Source of the DNA: Pseudomonadota bacterium
Lineage (GTDB): Bacteria > Bdellovibrionota_C > UBA2361 > SZUA-149
Assembly: GCA_029555385.1 (NCBI GenBank)
Contig: JAKPSH010000295.1
Location: 1 to 48,702 of the forward strand
Direction: 5' to 3'
DNA: 48,702 bases
The notes under the pieces are model-generated. The model was not told the DNA's origin, did no database searches, and saw only the letters and a list, made by a program, of their open reading frames with translations. Shown piece after piece: positions 35,642 through 44,252 of this stretch; position 1 is the stretch's first letter, and each line of letters begins with the position of its first letter. Made by a program: the position numbers and the translations under genes.

Positions 35642-35693
35642 GCGAGCACTGTTCCCCTTACGTCCCTCTCTTGTAATTGAGTTCAGTGCTCGC
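35642..35693. terminator. Inverted repeat between htpX and the 182-aa gene
   Basis: Positions 35642-35651 pair perfectly with 35684-35693 (10 bp, 32-nt loop) between two converging genes. On the minus strand the distal arm is followed by a T-rich stretch, so it may terminate the minus-strand gene. Termination is plausible but not strong. Confidence 0.4.
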
Positions 35694-35721
35694 TGCTTCA
35701 CAGCCGAAGGCGGTGGTGGTT

Positions 35722-36270
35722 CTACTTTCGGACGAGAGGCTCGACGGCCCACTGGTTGCGCGACGTCCTCGTGAGCTTCACGCCACTGAGGAAATCAACT
35801 TTTGAGCACCGGGAGCAGCGGTAGTGAATGCGCCGGAAATCGTCGCGATGGCGGATGATGATGGTCCGCGCGTCACGCACATCGAGCGTGATGTCGAAGT
35901 AGTCGGCGACTTGTCCAAGCCCGGAAGACTCCAAGCCGAAGAGCTGCCGGCACTTGACTACCGGGCCGCCGAACCGGCGCTGGCCGAGCCAGAAGCCGTG
36001 GTTGTTCATGTGCAGCACGCGGTCCGCGTCGCGCATGCACCGGCGGTTGCGGAGATCCCGGACACTGAGGCCGTAGGCCGCCAGCGCCTCGGCTTCGTAG
36101 TCGACATCGGCCGATATCAGATCCGCGACTTCCTTGACTTGCTGAACGCACCCGTGTGGTGCAGGGTCGACGACTCCGCAGTCCGCGCCAAAGCAGTCGC
36201 GCGCGCGTGGCACCATGCCGGCAGGCCGTTGGTGAGCACGCTTGCGCACAGGTTGTTTGAGCTGAATCAT
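35722..36270 (-). CDS. Unrecognised 182-aa protein with foreign-looking codon use
   Basis: No family is recognised. The frame uses G- or C-ending codons far more than its neighbours, the pattern of a real gene in this frame but from another background. Cysteines form CFGADC near the N-terminus and YRCSRC near the C-terminus, and might bind metal. The start is supported by AGGAAGCGAAGAG just before the ATG. Two other long frames overlap it (35824-36315 plus, 35873-36451 minus), but their codon pattern looks like shadow. It is flanked by an imperfect inverted repeat (35654-35670 and 36314-36333). Confidence 0.6.
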   Translation of the reverse strand: MIQLKQPVRKRAHQRPAGMVPRARDCFGADCGVVDPAPHGCVQQVKEVADLISADVDYEAEALAAYGLSVRDLRNRRCMRDADRVLHMNNHGFWLGQRRFGGPVVKCRQLFGLESSGLGQVADYFDITLDVRDARTIIIRHRDDFRRIHYRCSRCSKVDFLSGVKLTRTSRNQWAVEPLVRK

Positions 36271-36333
36271 CTCTTCGCTTCCTTTCTTTCCATGACGTAC
36301 GTAGATGTTCCATGAGAGGGACCCCGTAAGGGG

Positions 36334-36555
36334 CTACACGACTGCGAAGCGCGATGTGCAAAATCGCAGTTCGTCTAGCCCCTTGCCGGGCCACACACTC
36401 ACGAACTCGTCGCGGCTGAAGGACGCAAAGCACTGCGGGCAGGACCAGCACTGAAAAAAACCTAAAGCGCTAAACACAGCGCAAAAACCTCTTTGGAACA
36501 GTGTTCGCACCTTCCGGGGGTCAGCTCTTCGAGACCGGGCGCTCAGGAACCACAA
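36334..36555 (-). CDS. Possible small zinc-finger-like protein
   Basis: A 73-codon frame whose second half reads CWSCPQC, then FSRDEF, VWPGK and RFC, with GC-ending codons like the neighbouring 182-aa gene. The first half does not look coding, so the real start may lie within it (for example GTG near 36477), or the gene is a remnant. No ribosome binding site decides. Weak evidence. Confidence 0.22.
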   Translation of the reverse strand: MWFLSARSRRADPRKVRTLFQRGFCAVFSALGFFQCWSCPQCFASFSRDEFVSVWPGKGLDELRFCTSRFAVV

Positions 36556-36580
36556 GAACCCTAGAAGGTGCGCTAAACTA

Positions 36581-36729
36581 TTGGAATTACTATTTAATAA
36601 GGATTATGTTAAAGAACTGAAATGCCCCCGTGAAGGGTGCAGCGCCTCTTATGCAGGAGGCAGCTTTATCTTAAAAACTTAATTGATGATAAAGGTAATG
36701 AGCTTTTTGTCAAGGAACGGTTTGCATGA
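36581..36729 (+). pseudogene. Possible frameshifted small Cys-containing gene remnant
   Basis: The frame from TTG 36581 reads through KDYVKELKCPREGCSASYAGGSFILK and stops at 36680-36682. Shifting one base back within the A-run at 36673-36677 lets it continue as LIDDKGNELFVKERFA to a TGA at 36727-36729. Both halves look coding, so a small gene with a frameshift, by decay or sequencing error, is possible. This patch is AT-rich, unlike the GC-rich DNA just before it. Confidence 0.25.
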
Positions 36730-36817
36730 GAGCTTGTTTTTCATTTAGCTGTTAGTAGTTTAAGTGCTGTTGCTGCGTCTGTTTGGATTTTGCTTAAGCC
36801 GTATCGGAGGGAGCTTT

Positions 36818-37501
36818 TTGCCGGAAAAACTAATGCGCTATCCTCATATCGTCGCCATGTTTTTCTGTATTGCCGCTTGTGTGCTAGGCGGCTGTCAGAA
36901 CCACGAAGCTGTGCGTTATTATAAGCAAGGTTACTTGGATGCTCAAAACGGTGAACTGAACAAGGCGATCGAGCAGTATAAAAAAGCAATTGAGCTTTAC
37001 CCGGATTATATTGAAGCGCACATCAGTCTTGGTCAGGCTTTTGAAGACCTGACCCGTTTTAAAGAAGCTGAAGAGTCTTATCGCCGGGCCCTGAAAATAA
37101 AGCCCAAGCACATCATGGCCAATGTTAACCTGGGCAACTGTTACCGCAAGCAAGGAAAACTGGGAGCTGCGGCCCGGCAGTACGAGATTGCGCTAAGTTT
37201 TAAATCCGCCGACTGCTGGGTGCAGAATAACCTCGGCAACATTTACGAAGAAATGAACGATATGGCGCGCGCGATGGAGCAATACGAAAGAGCCATAAAG
37301 TGCGATGTCCACGATCCGGAGTTTCAGACAGATATTGCTAATGCGTATTTGAAAACCGATAGAATCGCTGATGCGTTAGTGCATTACCGGGCGCTGCTTA
37401 AGATTGTTGAAGGCTTGCCTGCATATCGGCGCGAAGAGAACTTTGCGCGCGATATGATCACAAAGCTCGAAGAAGAACAGCGCCCCGGAGCCGAACAGTG
37501 A
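36818..37501 (+). CDS. TPR-repeat lipoprotein
   Basis: A roughly 227-residue lipoprotein. After MRYPHIVAMFFCIAACVLGGC (lipobox LGGC) come about five tetratricopeptide repeats, with the consensus clear in NGELNKAIEQYKKAIELYPDYIEAHISLGQAF. TPRs scaffold protein complexes. The layout resembles PilF/PilW-type pilotins of type IV pili, but no pilus gene is visible. TTG 36818 is chosen because GGAGG ends 7 nt upstream; ATG 36833 is the alternative. A second TPR gene follows after 71 bp. Confidence 0.85.
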   Translation: MPEKLMRYPHIVAMFFCIAACVLGGCQNHEAVRYYKQGYLDAQNGELNKAIEQYKKAIELYPDYIEAHISLGQAFEDLTRFKEAEESYRRALKIKPKHIMANVNLGNCYRKQGKLGAAARQYEIALSFKSADCWVQNNLGNIYEEMNDMARAMEQYERAIKCDVHDPEFQTDIANAYLKTDRIADALVHYRALLKIVEGLPAYRREENFARDMITKLEEEQRPGAEQ

Positions 37502-37572
37502 AGAAACTTTGCGTGATTTCGTCAAATTAGCTAGAAAAGCAGTTGATCATTGCGCGTTTATCTAAGGATCTC

Positions 37573-38436
37573 ATGAGTGTAACTGCGTGTACATCTCCGG
37601 TATTATTTTTGGGGCTTGTGATGGCAAGTCTTCCGGCAGGTGCCGGAGCGCAGAGTGAACCGGCGGGAATCCGCATGTTTACCGAGTCGCGCAAAGCAAG
37701 CATCGTTCCCGTGTCGCAAATGCAGCAGCAGGACTTGGTGGATCCTAAACGGCAGGCTTTGCGTGTCAACGAGGAAGCTGTCGCGCTTGTCTTGAGGGGC
37801 AGCGTAGGGCAGGGCTTGCAGAAGCTCAAACAGGCCCATCTTCTTGATCCGCATAATCCGACCGTGATGTATAACCTTGCCGGAGTGTATATCTCCGAAG
37901 GCAAGCCCAGCGAGGCTCTCCCCATGATGGAAGGCGCCGTGAACGCACAGCCGAACGATATCGCTTTCCTGCACCGGCTCGCACAAGCCTACACGTTAAC
38001 GGGAAAGACAAAACAGGCGGTGGAGACTTACGAAAAAATCGCGCTCATTGATCCCTTGTCTGAATCCACGCTGCTTAAGCTGGGCACGCTTTATGGCGTG
38101 ACGGAGCAGTGGGATAAAGCAGAAGCAACGCTTCGCCGTGCCCATCAGGCGCTGGGGGACGATGCGCAGGTTCTGCACAGCCTGGGCAGCATTTTGATTG
38201 TGCGCGGGAAGTATGCGGAAGCAATCGAAGTGTTGACCAGAGCACAGTCCAAAGTTAAGGACGCAAAGAATTCCATAGCTCTGGGCATTGCGTATGAGTC
38301 ATTAGGCCGGCGCGAAAAGGCGCTGCAGCATTATCGCGAAGCCCGCGAATTCGGGGAGCGCGGAGACGACCTTGCTGTCCATATCCGGGAACTAGAAAAG
38401 CTGACCGAACCAGCGGCTGTGCGCGCTAGGAATTGA
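37573..38436 (+). CDS. Exported TPR-repeat protein
   Basis: About 287 residues. A hydrophobic export signal (VLFLGLVMASLPAGAGAQ) is followed by a linker and at least five TPR units from about residue 80 to the end, for example NPTVMYNLAGVYISEGKPSEALPMMEGAV. No catalytic motif is seen. ATG 37573 is preferred, with AAGGA about 5 nt upstream, over an ATG at 37543. It lies between the TPR lipoprotein and the secretion locus; its last 11 bp overlap the convergent gene. Confidence 0.85.
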   Translation: MSVTACTSPVLFLGLVMASLPAGAGAQSEPAGIRMFTESRKASIVPVSQMQQQDLVDPKRQALRVNEEAVALVLRGSVGQGLQKLKQAHLLDPHNPTVMYNLAGVYISEGKPSEALPMMEGAVNAQPNDIAFLHRLAQAYTLTGKTKQAVETYEKIALIDPLSESTLLKLGTLYGVTEQWDKAEATLRRAHQALGDDAQVLHSLGSILIVRGKYAEAIEVLTRAQSKVKDAKNSIALGIAYESLGRREKALQHYREAREFGERGDDLAVHIRELEKLTEPAAVRARN

Positions 38437-38953
38437 GCAAATGCTCGCTCCCTGGATCGGTAACTACCTGAGCGGAACGGCGGATATTGCCCGGCTGCTG
38501 CGCTTCCTGCTGATAAACCGGAGAACCTGAAAGTACAAGCACGGCATTGCAGGCCAGCTCGATGCAGAGCAAATCACGCGGTCCAAGTTTGATGCGGCGG
38601 CGCTCTTCTTCACTCCGTCCGGAGACAATGCGCAGCCAGCTCAATTCTTCGCCTGTCAGCTTTCCTTGCGCGCCCTTTGGCTTATCCCGGTAAAGCTTGA
38701 CCAGGACATCGCCCTCAGAATCACGAATAATAATATTCTCATCCAGCGACTCGACGCCGTAGAGAAAGGCCCGTGCCGTCGCCCACAAGCCCCCGACAGC
38801 GGGAAGCGGCACCAAGACGTCGCAAGCGCCAACTGCATCCGGAGACAGTTCGCCATTAACGTTAGGAAGGTAATAAAGCCTCAAACCATACGGCTCGGGA
38901 ATAAGCTGCAGCCGCCCAAAAGACTTAGCGATGCTGAAATACATCTTTTCCAT
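38426..38953 (-). CDS. Hypothetical protein at the end of the coupling-protein operon
   Basis: A 175-residue soluble-looking protein without a recognised family. It has an N-terminal beta-rich part (LQLIPEPYGLRLYYLPN) and an Arg/Glu-rich middle (GRSEEERRRIKLGPRDLL). ATG 38953 has AGGA 8 nt upstream; a TTG at 38959 is also in frame. It lies 95 bp downstream of the VirD4-like ATPase in the same direction, so it may be a secretion accessory factor, by position only. Confidence 0.6.
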   Translation of the reverse strand: MEKMYFSIAKSFGRLQLIPEPYGLRLYYLPNVNGELSPDAVGACDVLVPLPAVGGLWATARAFLYGVESLDENIIIRDSEGDVLVKLYRDKPKGAQGKLTGEELSWLRIVSGRSEEERRRIKLGPRDLLCIELACNAVLVLSGSPVYQQEAQQPGNIRRSAQVVTDPGSEHLLNS

Positions 38954-39048
38954 TTGCAAAATCCTATTCTCGGATCAACCTAAACATCCAACAATTGTAG
39001 CCCCTTACTATAACCTCAAGAGTGTTTCGGGTCAAAAATAACTAATGA

Positions 39049-41547
39049 CTAATGTGAATCCTTGTTTTGTGTGATTGTATCGCGGCTTGTTCCCTTGAAT
39101 CCCAGCTTGTTTTTCTTTTTCCGATTACTGCCCTTGTTTGGGCCCTGCGCTGTGATTTGCGAGTTGAGATTCTGCTGCTTCTCTGCGCCGGAGCCAAAGT
39201 TAAGTGATGATTTCTTAGATGATGCCGGAGAGCCAATCGCACCAGTCTTATTTTCGGTAATACCGTGATGATTCGTAGCGTTGTTTGCGGTTTCGTTCTT
39301 GAATGACAACGAAGACTTGCCTTGCTTTGGTGGGCTGTTTGGCTCATTAGCACCATTAGTTCTTGGTGTTTCTTGTGAGCTAATTGGCCCGGCTGGCGAC
39401 GGTTCTAAATCGTTTTTATTTCCTCCGCTCTGGCTGATGGCCGGCTCCGGCTTTTTATCCGGAGCCTCTGAAGATTGCGCCGGGCTGGTTTCTTGAGCCG
39501 CTGCGGCTTTTTCTGGTTCCTTGGGTGCTGGCGGGGCTTCGGCGACCAAAGTCCTTGCACGTCCCATGCCGCGGAAGCCTTTGAGCAAATTCAATCTGAA
39601 CGGCCCGCCGTCAGACGGTTCTTCGCCAGTGCTGCCGCCGTTCTTATTCTCATCTTTGGAGGCAGCGCTGTCATCGTCTTCACTTGCCGCAGCTTGTCCA
39701 TCATGCTTGCGCCGGGTTTCTGAACGTTCTGTTGCGAGAATATGTTCATCGACCCACTCGGCCAGACCGATTTCATCTGCTTCCACCGATTCGTAGCGGA
39801 CAAGGAATTCCCGGCCTTCCCACATCGCCGGAAGTTCAGAGTCGAACCAGATGCAGCGCCCCTTGCGCAGTTTGCCGTCTCCTTTGTCAAACCACGCGAG
39901 CCCCTTTTCTGCTGACATCTCGTGCTTTAGTTCTTCCGCGCTGACCAGATCCTTTTCGTCCTCCGCAAAAGTAAAGCCGTCGCGGATGCCGTCGGCCAGG
40001 CGCTTGTTGATTTCCAAGTGACGCGTAAGTTCGCGCGAGTTCAAACTGGAAGACATGCCCGTGGCAATCGTCTTCTTTGTCGTGTTAACTTTGCCGATCC
40101 ACTCACACATGTCCTCGGCAGTCCGGTTATCCCCCAGACGCATGATTACTTTAAGATTGACGTTGGCGATAACGCGTTCATAGAACTGTTCGCTCAGCCC
40201 CAGGGTGCTGTCCATTAAGCCGCCGATGGACTGGGCGCCGAAGAGCAAGGCGAAGCGGCCTTTCCGGGCCAGTTCAAAGAGGTTCGCCCAAGTCGGACCG
40301 AACGTCGATGCGCCTTCGTCGATGATAACCAAATGCGGATCCTCGAGCCGGTGATGACGGCTGGAAGTAACTTCGCCGATTGATACCTCCAGGTCTTCAC
40401 GGAACACCTTGACCATTCTTGCCGCGCTCTCAGCTTCTTCCAGGCGGGGCAGCATGTAGTAAATTATCTTGCCGCGTAAAATTGCATCGGTCAGCGAGAG
40501 ATCCGCCCGCGGCACGCAGAACATTTCTCCGGCTTCGGAATTGGCAATCGAATGCAGTTCTGATGCGATACCCCGCAAATTGTCGGTCAACCGGGCCGAG
40601 TCAAGGCTGCCTTTTGCCGTGCGGTAGCTGCTGGCCAGATGCCCCAGCTCAACCATCGCCTGTTTTGCTCCCTGTTCATTGAGCAGATCGCGCAGCCGGG
40701 GGTAGGCGACCGTAAAAGCGGACAACGCCACGGCAACATCCCGCACAGACCAGGCAAGTCCAAGACTCTCCATCGCGCGCACGAGGCGGTATACGGCATC
40801 TGCCGCCAGGCGGTCATAATGCTTCGTCGTGCTCTGGTCCGGAGTGGGCGGCAAGCCGCAGCGCAGCACCTTGCGCGCCTTTACATCCGGACGCTGCGTG
40901 GTAAATGCGAAATTATAAGCGCATACTGGTTCAAAAGGGTCGACCACGAGCAAGTCTTCAATCCGCCCCGTAATCAGCGCCATCAAGATAATGTCAGCCA
41001 GGGTGCCCGGATCGCGCTTGGCGTCAATGAACGTCAATCCGCTGGCCCGCCCGCGGCACATCTGTTGAAACATTAATCCTTCGAGCCAAAGTGTTTTTCC
41101 CACGCCGGTCTTGGCAAACACGGCGCCGTGTCCGCATATTTCGTCATCGGTAATCCAAATCGGCTCGCCGGTATCCAGTTCAAATCCGACCAGGTACCCG
41201 CCAACCATCGGTTTTCCCTGTTTTTCGGCCTGTTTTAGCGCGGCATCGAACGACATCCGGTTTGGCGGCAAGCCGAGGACGGGAGCGCCGTTTCGGCGCA
41301 GCGACTCACGCCGGCGTTCTTTCTCTATTTGCCAATGGTTGCTGAAGGCATGAATCGCAAAAAACAAGGCGACGGAAGGAATCAGGCCGCTGACAATAAA
41401 AAGCCCAAACGGCGAGAGGGTCGATGCCGCAGCCGATGTGCAGACGATAAGCGTGGCAATCGACAGTGCAAAGCCGGCGATCATGGCATTATGCCGCCGG
41501 GCAGCCGTTTTTACTGTGGCATCATCAACTGCATAATCACGCGCCAT
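39049..41547 (-). CDS. VirD4/TraD-like type IV coupling ATPase
   Basis: Coupling proteins feed DNA or protein substrates to a type IV secretion channel. The 832-residue protein has two N-terminal membrane segments (about 22-70), then a RecA-like motor: GHGAVFAKTGVGKTLWLEG (Walker A, near residue 155), DPHLVIIDEG (Walker B, near 405) and LLFGAQSIGGLMD. From about residue 605 the chain becomes a long low-complexity tail rich in Ser, Asn, Pro, Lys and Glu, a place where adaptors or substrates could dock, as in DotL. ATG 41547 has GAGG 6 nt upstream. It follows the large membrane protein gene by 62 bp. Confidence 0.88.
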   Translation of the reverse strand: MARDYAVDDATVKTAARRHNAMIAGFALSIATLIVCTSAAASTLSPFGLFIVSGLIPSVALFFAIHAFSNHWQIEKERRRESLRRNGAPVLGLPPNRMSFDAALKQAEKQGKPMVGGYLVGFELDTGEPIWITDDEICGHGAVFAKTGVGKTLWLEGLMFQQMCRGRASGLTFIDAKRDPGTLADIILMALITGRIEDLLVVDPFEPVCAYNFAFTTQRPDVKARKVLRCGLPPTPDQSTTKHYDRLAADAVYRLVRAMESLGLAWSVRDVAVALSAFTVAYPRLRDLLNEQGAKQAMVELGHLASSYRTAKGSLDSARLTDNLRGIASELHSIANSEAGEMFCVPRADLSLTDAILRGKIIYYMLPRLEEAESAARMVKVFREDLEVSIGEVTSSRHHRLEDPHLVIIDEGASTFGPTWANLFELARKGRFALLFGAQSIGGLMDSTLGLSEQFYERVIANVNLKVIMRLGDNRTAEDMCEWIGKVNTTKKTIATGMSSSLNSRELTRHLEINKRLADGIRDGFTFAEDEKDLVSAEELKHEMSAEKGLAWFDKGDGKLRKGRCIWFDSELPAMWEGREFLVRYESVEADEIGLAEWVDEHILATERSETRRKHDGQAAASEDDDSAASKDENKNGGSTGEEPSDGGPFRLNLLKGFRGMGRARTLVAEAPPAPKEPEKAAAAQETSPAQSSEAPDKKPEPAISQSGGNKNDLEPSPAGPISSQETPRTNGANEPNSPPKQGKSSLSFKNETANNATNHHGITENKTGAIGSPASSKKSSLNFGSGAEKQQNLNSQITAQGPNKGSNRKKKNKLGFKGTSRDTITQNKDSH

Positions 41548-41609
41548 AAACAACCTCTATACGTATCCCGCTGCTGTTTCCCCAGCTATCTGCGCGGGGG
41601 GTGCTCCGG

Positions 41610-43775
41610 CTACACGGAAACAATCGACGGTTCCGGCTTGCTGTTTTCTGCCGCTGAACCGCCGCCGTTTTGCGCTCTGCCGGCAGCTTTAATCGCATCA
41701 GCAAACTTCTCGCGATCAACAAAAATCTCCAAATCTTCCGGGTTGGGATTGCTGCTGTAGTAAATGCTTTCCCAAGCCCTGCCAAAAAGCTCAACGAAAC
41801 GGCGCTGCCGGAGCGGCACCAGTGCGTCCAGATCAACTGCCTGCTTCGCATCTTCCTCGGACTGAAGCAGCGCCGAGACTAAGCCCGTAATCGGCACGGC
41901 ATCGTCGCCGACCCGCGTGGAAAGCCAGTTGTATTTTGTCAGCATCCGGCGAACAATCCTCCATCGCTCGGTAAGCTCAGCGTCTTCTTTGTCAGAATTA
42001 GGTTCAAGGATGCGGTCTGAGTCTTCGCCGCTCTTGTCCGCTTCCAGCGCCTGACGCTTGAATCCCGGCAGCCGCGCGGAGATGCTGATTCGCGTTTGGT
42101 AGCGGCGGGTCAGCGCAAGCAATTCTGTGATGCGTTTCTTTCGCGCTTCGTGAATGCCGCGGAGGGCGATTTCGACAAGACTCTTCACGGGGAGCAAAAC
42201 AACGGACTTGTATGCGATTCCTTTCCAGAGATTCCCGGCAAGGCTAAGCGTTTCTGTTTTTTCCAAAACCTCCACTTCTTGGCGCAGTCTCTTGGCGAAA
42301 CCGATGCGCCAGTTCATGTTGATTTCTTCAATATGCGCATCCAGTTCAACAAGGTAGCCCGTGTCTTGGAGTTTGTCCGGCTCCGCGTAAAGGATCTCCA
42401 GCCAATCGCGAACAACACGGCTCTCGACCGGCATGCGTGTCGGCAGGAATGCTCGTCCGAAGTCGCCATGACGGCGCGAGCATATGATGGCTTGGCGGAT
42501 TATCAGGCGTTGATCGCCATTGTATTCCGCATGATAGCTGTTGAGCGAGTTAACGACAGCCCGGGCCTGAAGATGCGGGAAAATCGAGACCCGGACAAAG
42601 CCGCTCGCGTGCCGCTTATAAACCAGGCTCTTTCCAGCTTCGATTGCTAGATAAGCTGAAGCTACGAGCTGCGGGTTCAAATGCGAGGAAGCCCAAATCC
42701 GATTCGGTGTGAGGGACATGATCAGCAGCTTAGTCAATGCAGAAGCCGAAGCTGAGAGCTTCTCTAAGTTTGCCAAGTGCACCGGATAATTGCTGTTGAG
42801 CACAGAGCTCTTTATTTTTTTGTCCTCAAGCGACTTCACATAACCGGTAATCCGCCGGTGCGCTTCAAGCACAGCGGACAATCCGTTTATCGTCTGCTGT
42901 TCAAGCGTGCCGCTTTCGTTTGTAACAAAGCCAGTCTGTGAAACGCGTTCTTGTTCATCCTCCGCGATCCCCTTTTGATCCGGCTCTTCATGATCCGAAC
43001 CTTCTTCGTCAACATGGCCGGGAAAGTCGCTGTGTGCCAGGATAATGCGCGCCAAATCGAGATTGGTCTCGTTAAACGCATCGTATTCGCGAAGAATCTT
43101 GATCAGTTTGTGTTCAAGTGCCGTGTTTCGTGCAGCCATCGGCGGACAGGCGAGCCCCGGACAGGAAAAATCAGTCCCGCTGAAGCTGTTGTTCGGACGA
43201 AACGGTCCATAGATCCCGGAGTAAAAAGGGCTGCGTGCACGATCGCACACTCCGAGAACGGTCTTGCTGCGCGCGGCGCTTGCGCCTCGCCGTACAACAA
43301 AAATGCCGGCGATGACGGACATGACCCACAACGGCCAGAAAGCAATCAACACAAATCCAAGCCGTAAAATTGCGCCAGTCGCCATTTGGCTGAACCAAAC
43401 ACGCACATCGGTGAGATCGATTAGCTCAAGTTCGTCTGCGGGTTTTTTCTTTGGCGCCGGATCGAATATGCTGACCACGGCTTTTCCGAATCCGGCATAT
43501 AAGGCCGCACTGCCGGGCATGAGCGCTAAGGGGGAGCTCTCCAGCCAGCTAACACGTTCACTGAAATGCTGCTGCAGTTCGGTATACCAGATTTCCGCAG
43601 AGTCTTCCGTGGTATCCGTATTCGATTCGCGGGAAGGTGAAGTAAGATAGACGGCGAGGCCAATTAGGATAACGGACAGGACAACCGTACGGCGAAGGCC
43701 CCACTGGCCGGCACGGCTCTCATCGACCTGCTTGCGCAGGAGCGATACCCGTTTTGTTACGTTGTAACCCCCCAC
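41610..43775 (-). CDS. Large membrane protein paired with the coupling ATPase
   Basis: No family is recognised with confidence. The 721 residues have one membrane segment near 28-45 and a longer hydrophobic stretch near 130-165, then a large cytoplasmic-looking helical region. Placement next to a VirD4-like ATPase and the topology (N-terminal membrane segments, soluble C-terminus) recall the DotM/TrbA partners of DotL/TrbC-type coupling proteins, though this one is about twice as long and I see no decisive motif. GTG 43775 is the only early start, with a weak AGG upstream. It heads the minus arm. Confidence 0.78.
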   Translation of the reverse strand: MGGYNVTKRVSLLRKQVDESRAGQWGLRRTVVLSVILIGLAVYLTSPSRESNTDTTEDSAEIWYTELQQHFSERVSWLESSPLALMPGSAALYAGFGKAVVSIFDPAPKKKPADELELIDLTDVRVWFSQMATGAILRLGFVLIAFWPLWVMSVIAGIFVVRRGASAARSKTVLGVCDRARSPFYSGIYGPFRPNNSFSGTDFSCPGLACPPMAARNTALEHKLIKILREYDAFNETNLDLARIILAHSDFPGHVDEEGSDHEEPDQKGIAEDEQERVSQTGFVTNESGTLEQQTINGLSAVLEAHRRITGYVKSLEDKKIKSSVLNSNYPVHLANLEKLSASASALTKLLIMSLTPNRIWASSHLNPQLVASAYLAIEAGKSLVYKRHASGFVRVSIFPHLQARAVVNSLNSYHAEYNGDQRLIIRQAIICSRRHGDFGRAFLPTRMPVESRVVRDWLEILYAEPDKLQDTGYLVELDAHIEEINMNWRIGFAKRLRQEVEVLEKTETLSLAGNLWKGIAYKSVVLLPVKSLVEIALRGIHEARKKRITELLALTRRYQTRISISARLPGFKRQALEADKSGEDSDRILEPNSDKEDAELTERWRIVRRMLTKYNWLSTRVGDDAVPITGLVSALLQSEEDAKQAVDLDALVPLRQRRFVELFGRAWESIYYSSNPNPEDLEIFVDREKFADAIKAAGRAQNGGGSAAENSKPEPSIVSV

Positions 43776-44252
43776 AGCCTAAACCTTGGTTTTTCGATTT
43801 CCTCTGCTCCCACGCCGGGAGCGCACACGCCCACCGACCCAGGTTTTTCGATAAAAACCCCTACTTTACATCTGTTATGCGATTCCAGGGGTAACTGTCG
43901 CCTTCCGGCAAAACATTAACGTTAGGCTTTGAAGGCATCGAAAACATCGCGTGCCAAGCCCAACCGCTTAACCAGAAAACAAACCTTCCGCTTTCCCCAC
44001 TACTCAATCGCCAAATGCATTATACGACCAAACGAACACTAATTCTAGTCAGCGGCGGGGCGGTTTGCCCAGCGCAACGCAGGTCTGATGATACGTTTTA
44101 CATTTCTCTAATTGCCGCTTCTAGTTTTGTGAAGCACTAAGTGGCACTTAGACGAAGAGAGAAAGAATAACATGAATGTAAGTGCTTGTATTCCTATGCC
44201 CTGGCCTGGGGAATGAGGAAGAGATTACTAAGAGTTTCAAGGGGTAATGGCC
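43776..44252. promoter_or_regulatory. Divergent control region of the type IV secretion locus
   Basis: No gene is supported in this 477 bp beyond a 14-codon frame at 44172 (MNVSACIPMPWPGE). Two palindromes look like operators: 43842-43859 (ggttttt, cgat, aaaaacc), whose half ggtttttcgat recurs at 43788-43798, and 44137-44151 (ctaagtg, g, cacttag). Each lies on the side of one arm, as expected for control of both divergent operons. Confidence 0.45.

Noticed and set aside
35824..36451. Two long reading frames overlapping the 182-aa gene (plus 35824-36315 and minus 35873-36451)
   Set aside because: High-GC genes leave open frames on other phases; the third-position G/C bias fits only the 35722-36270 minus frame.
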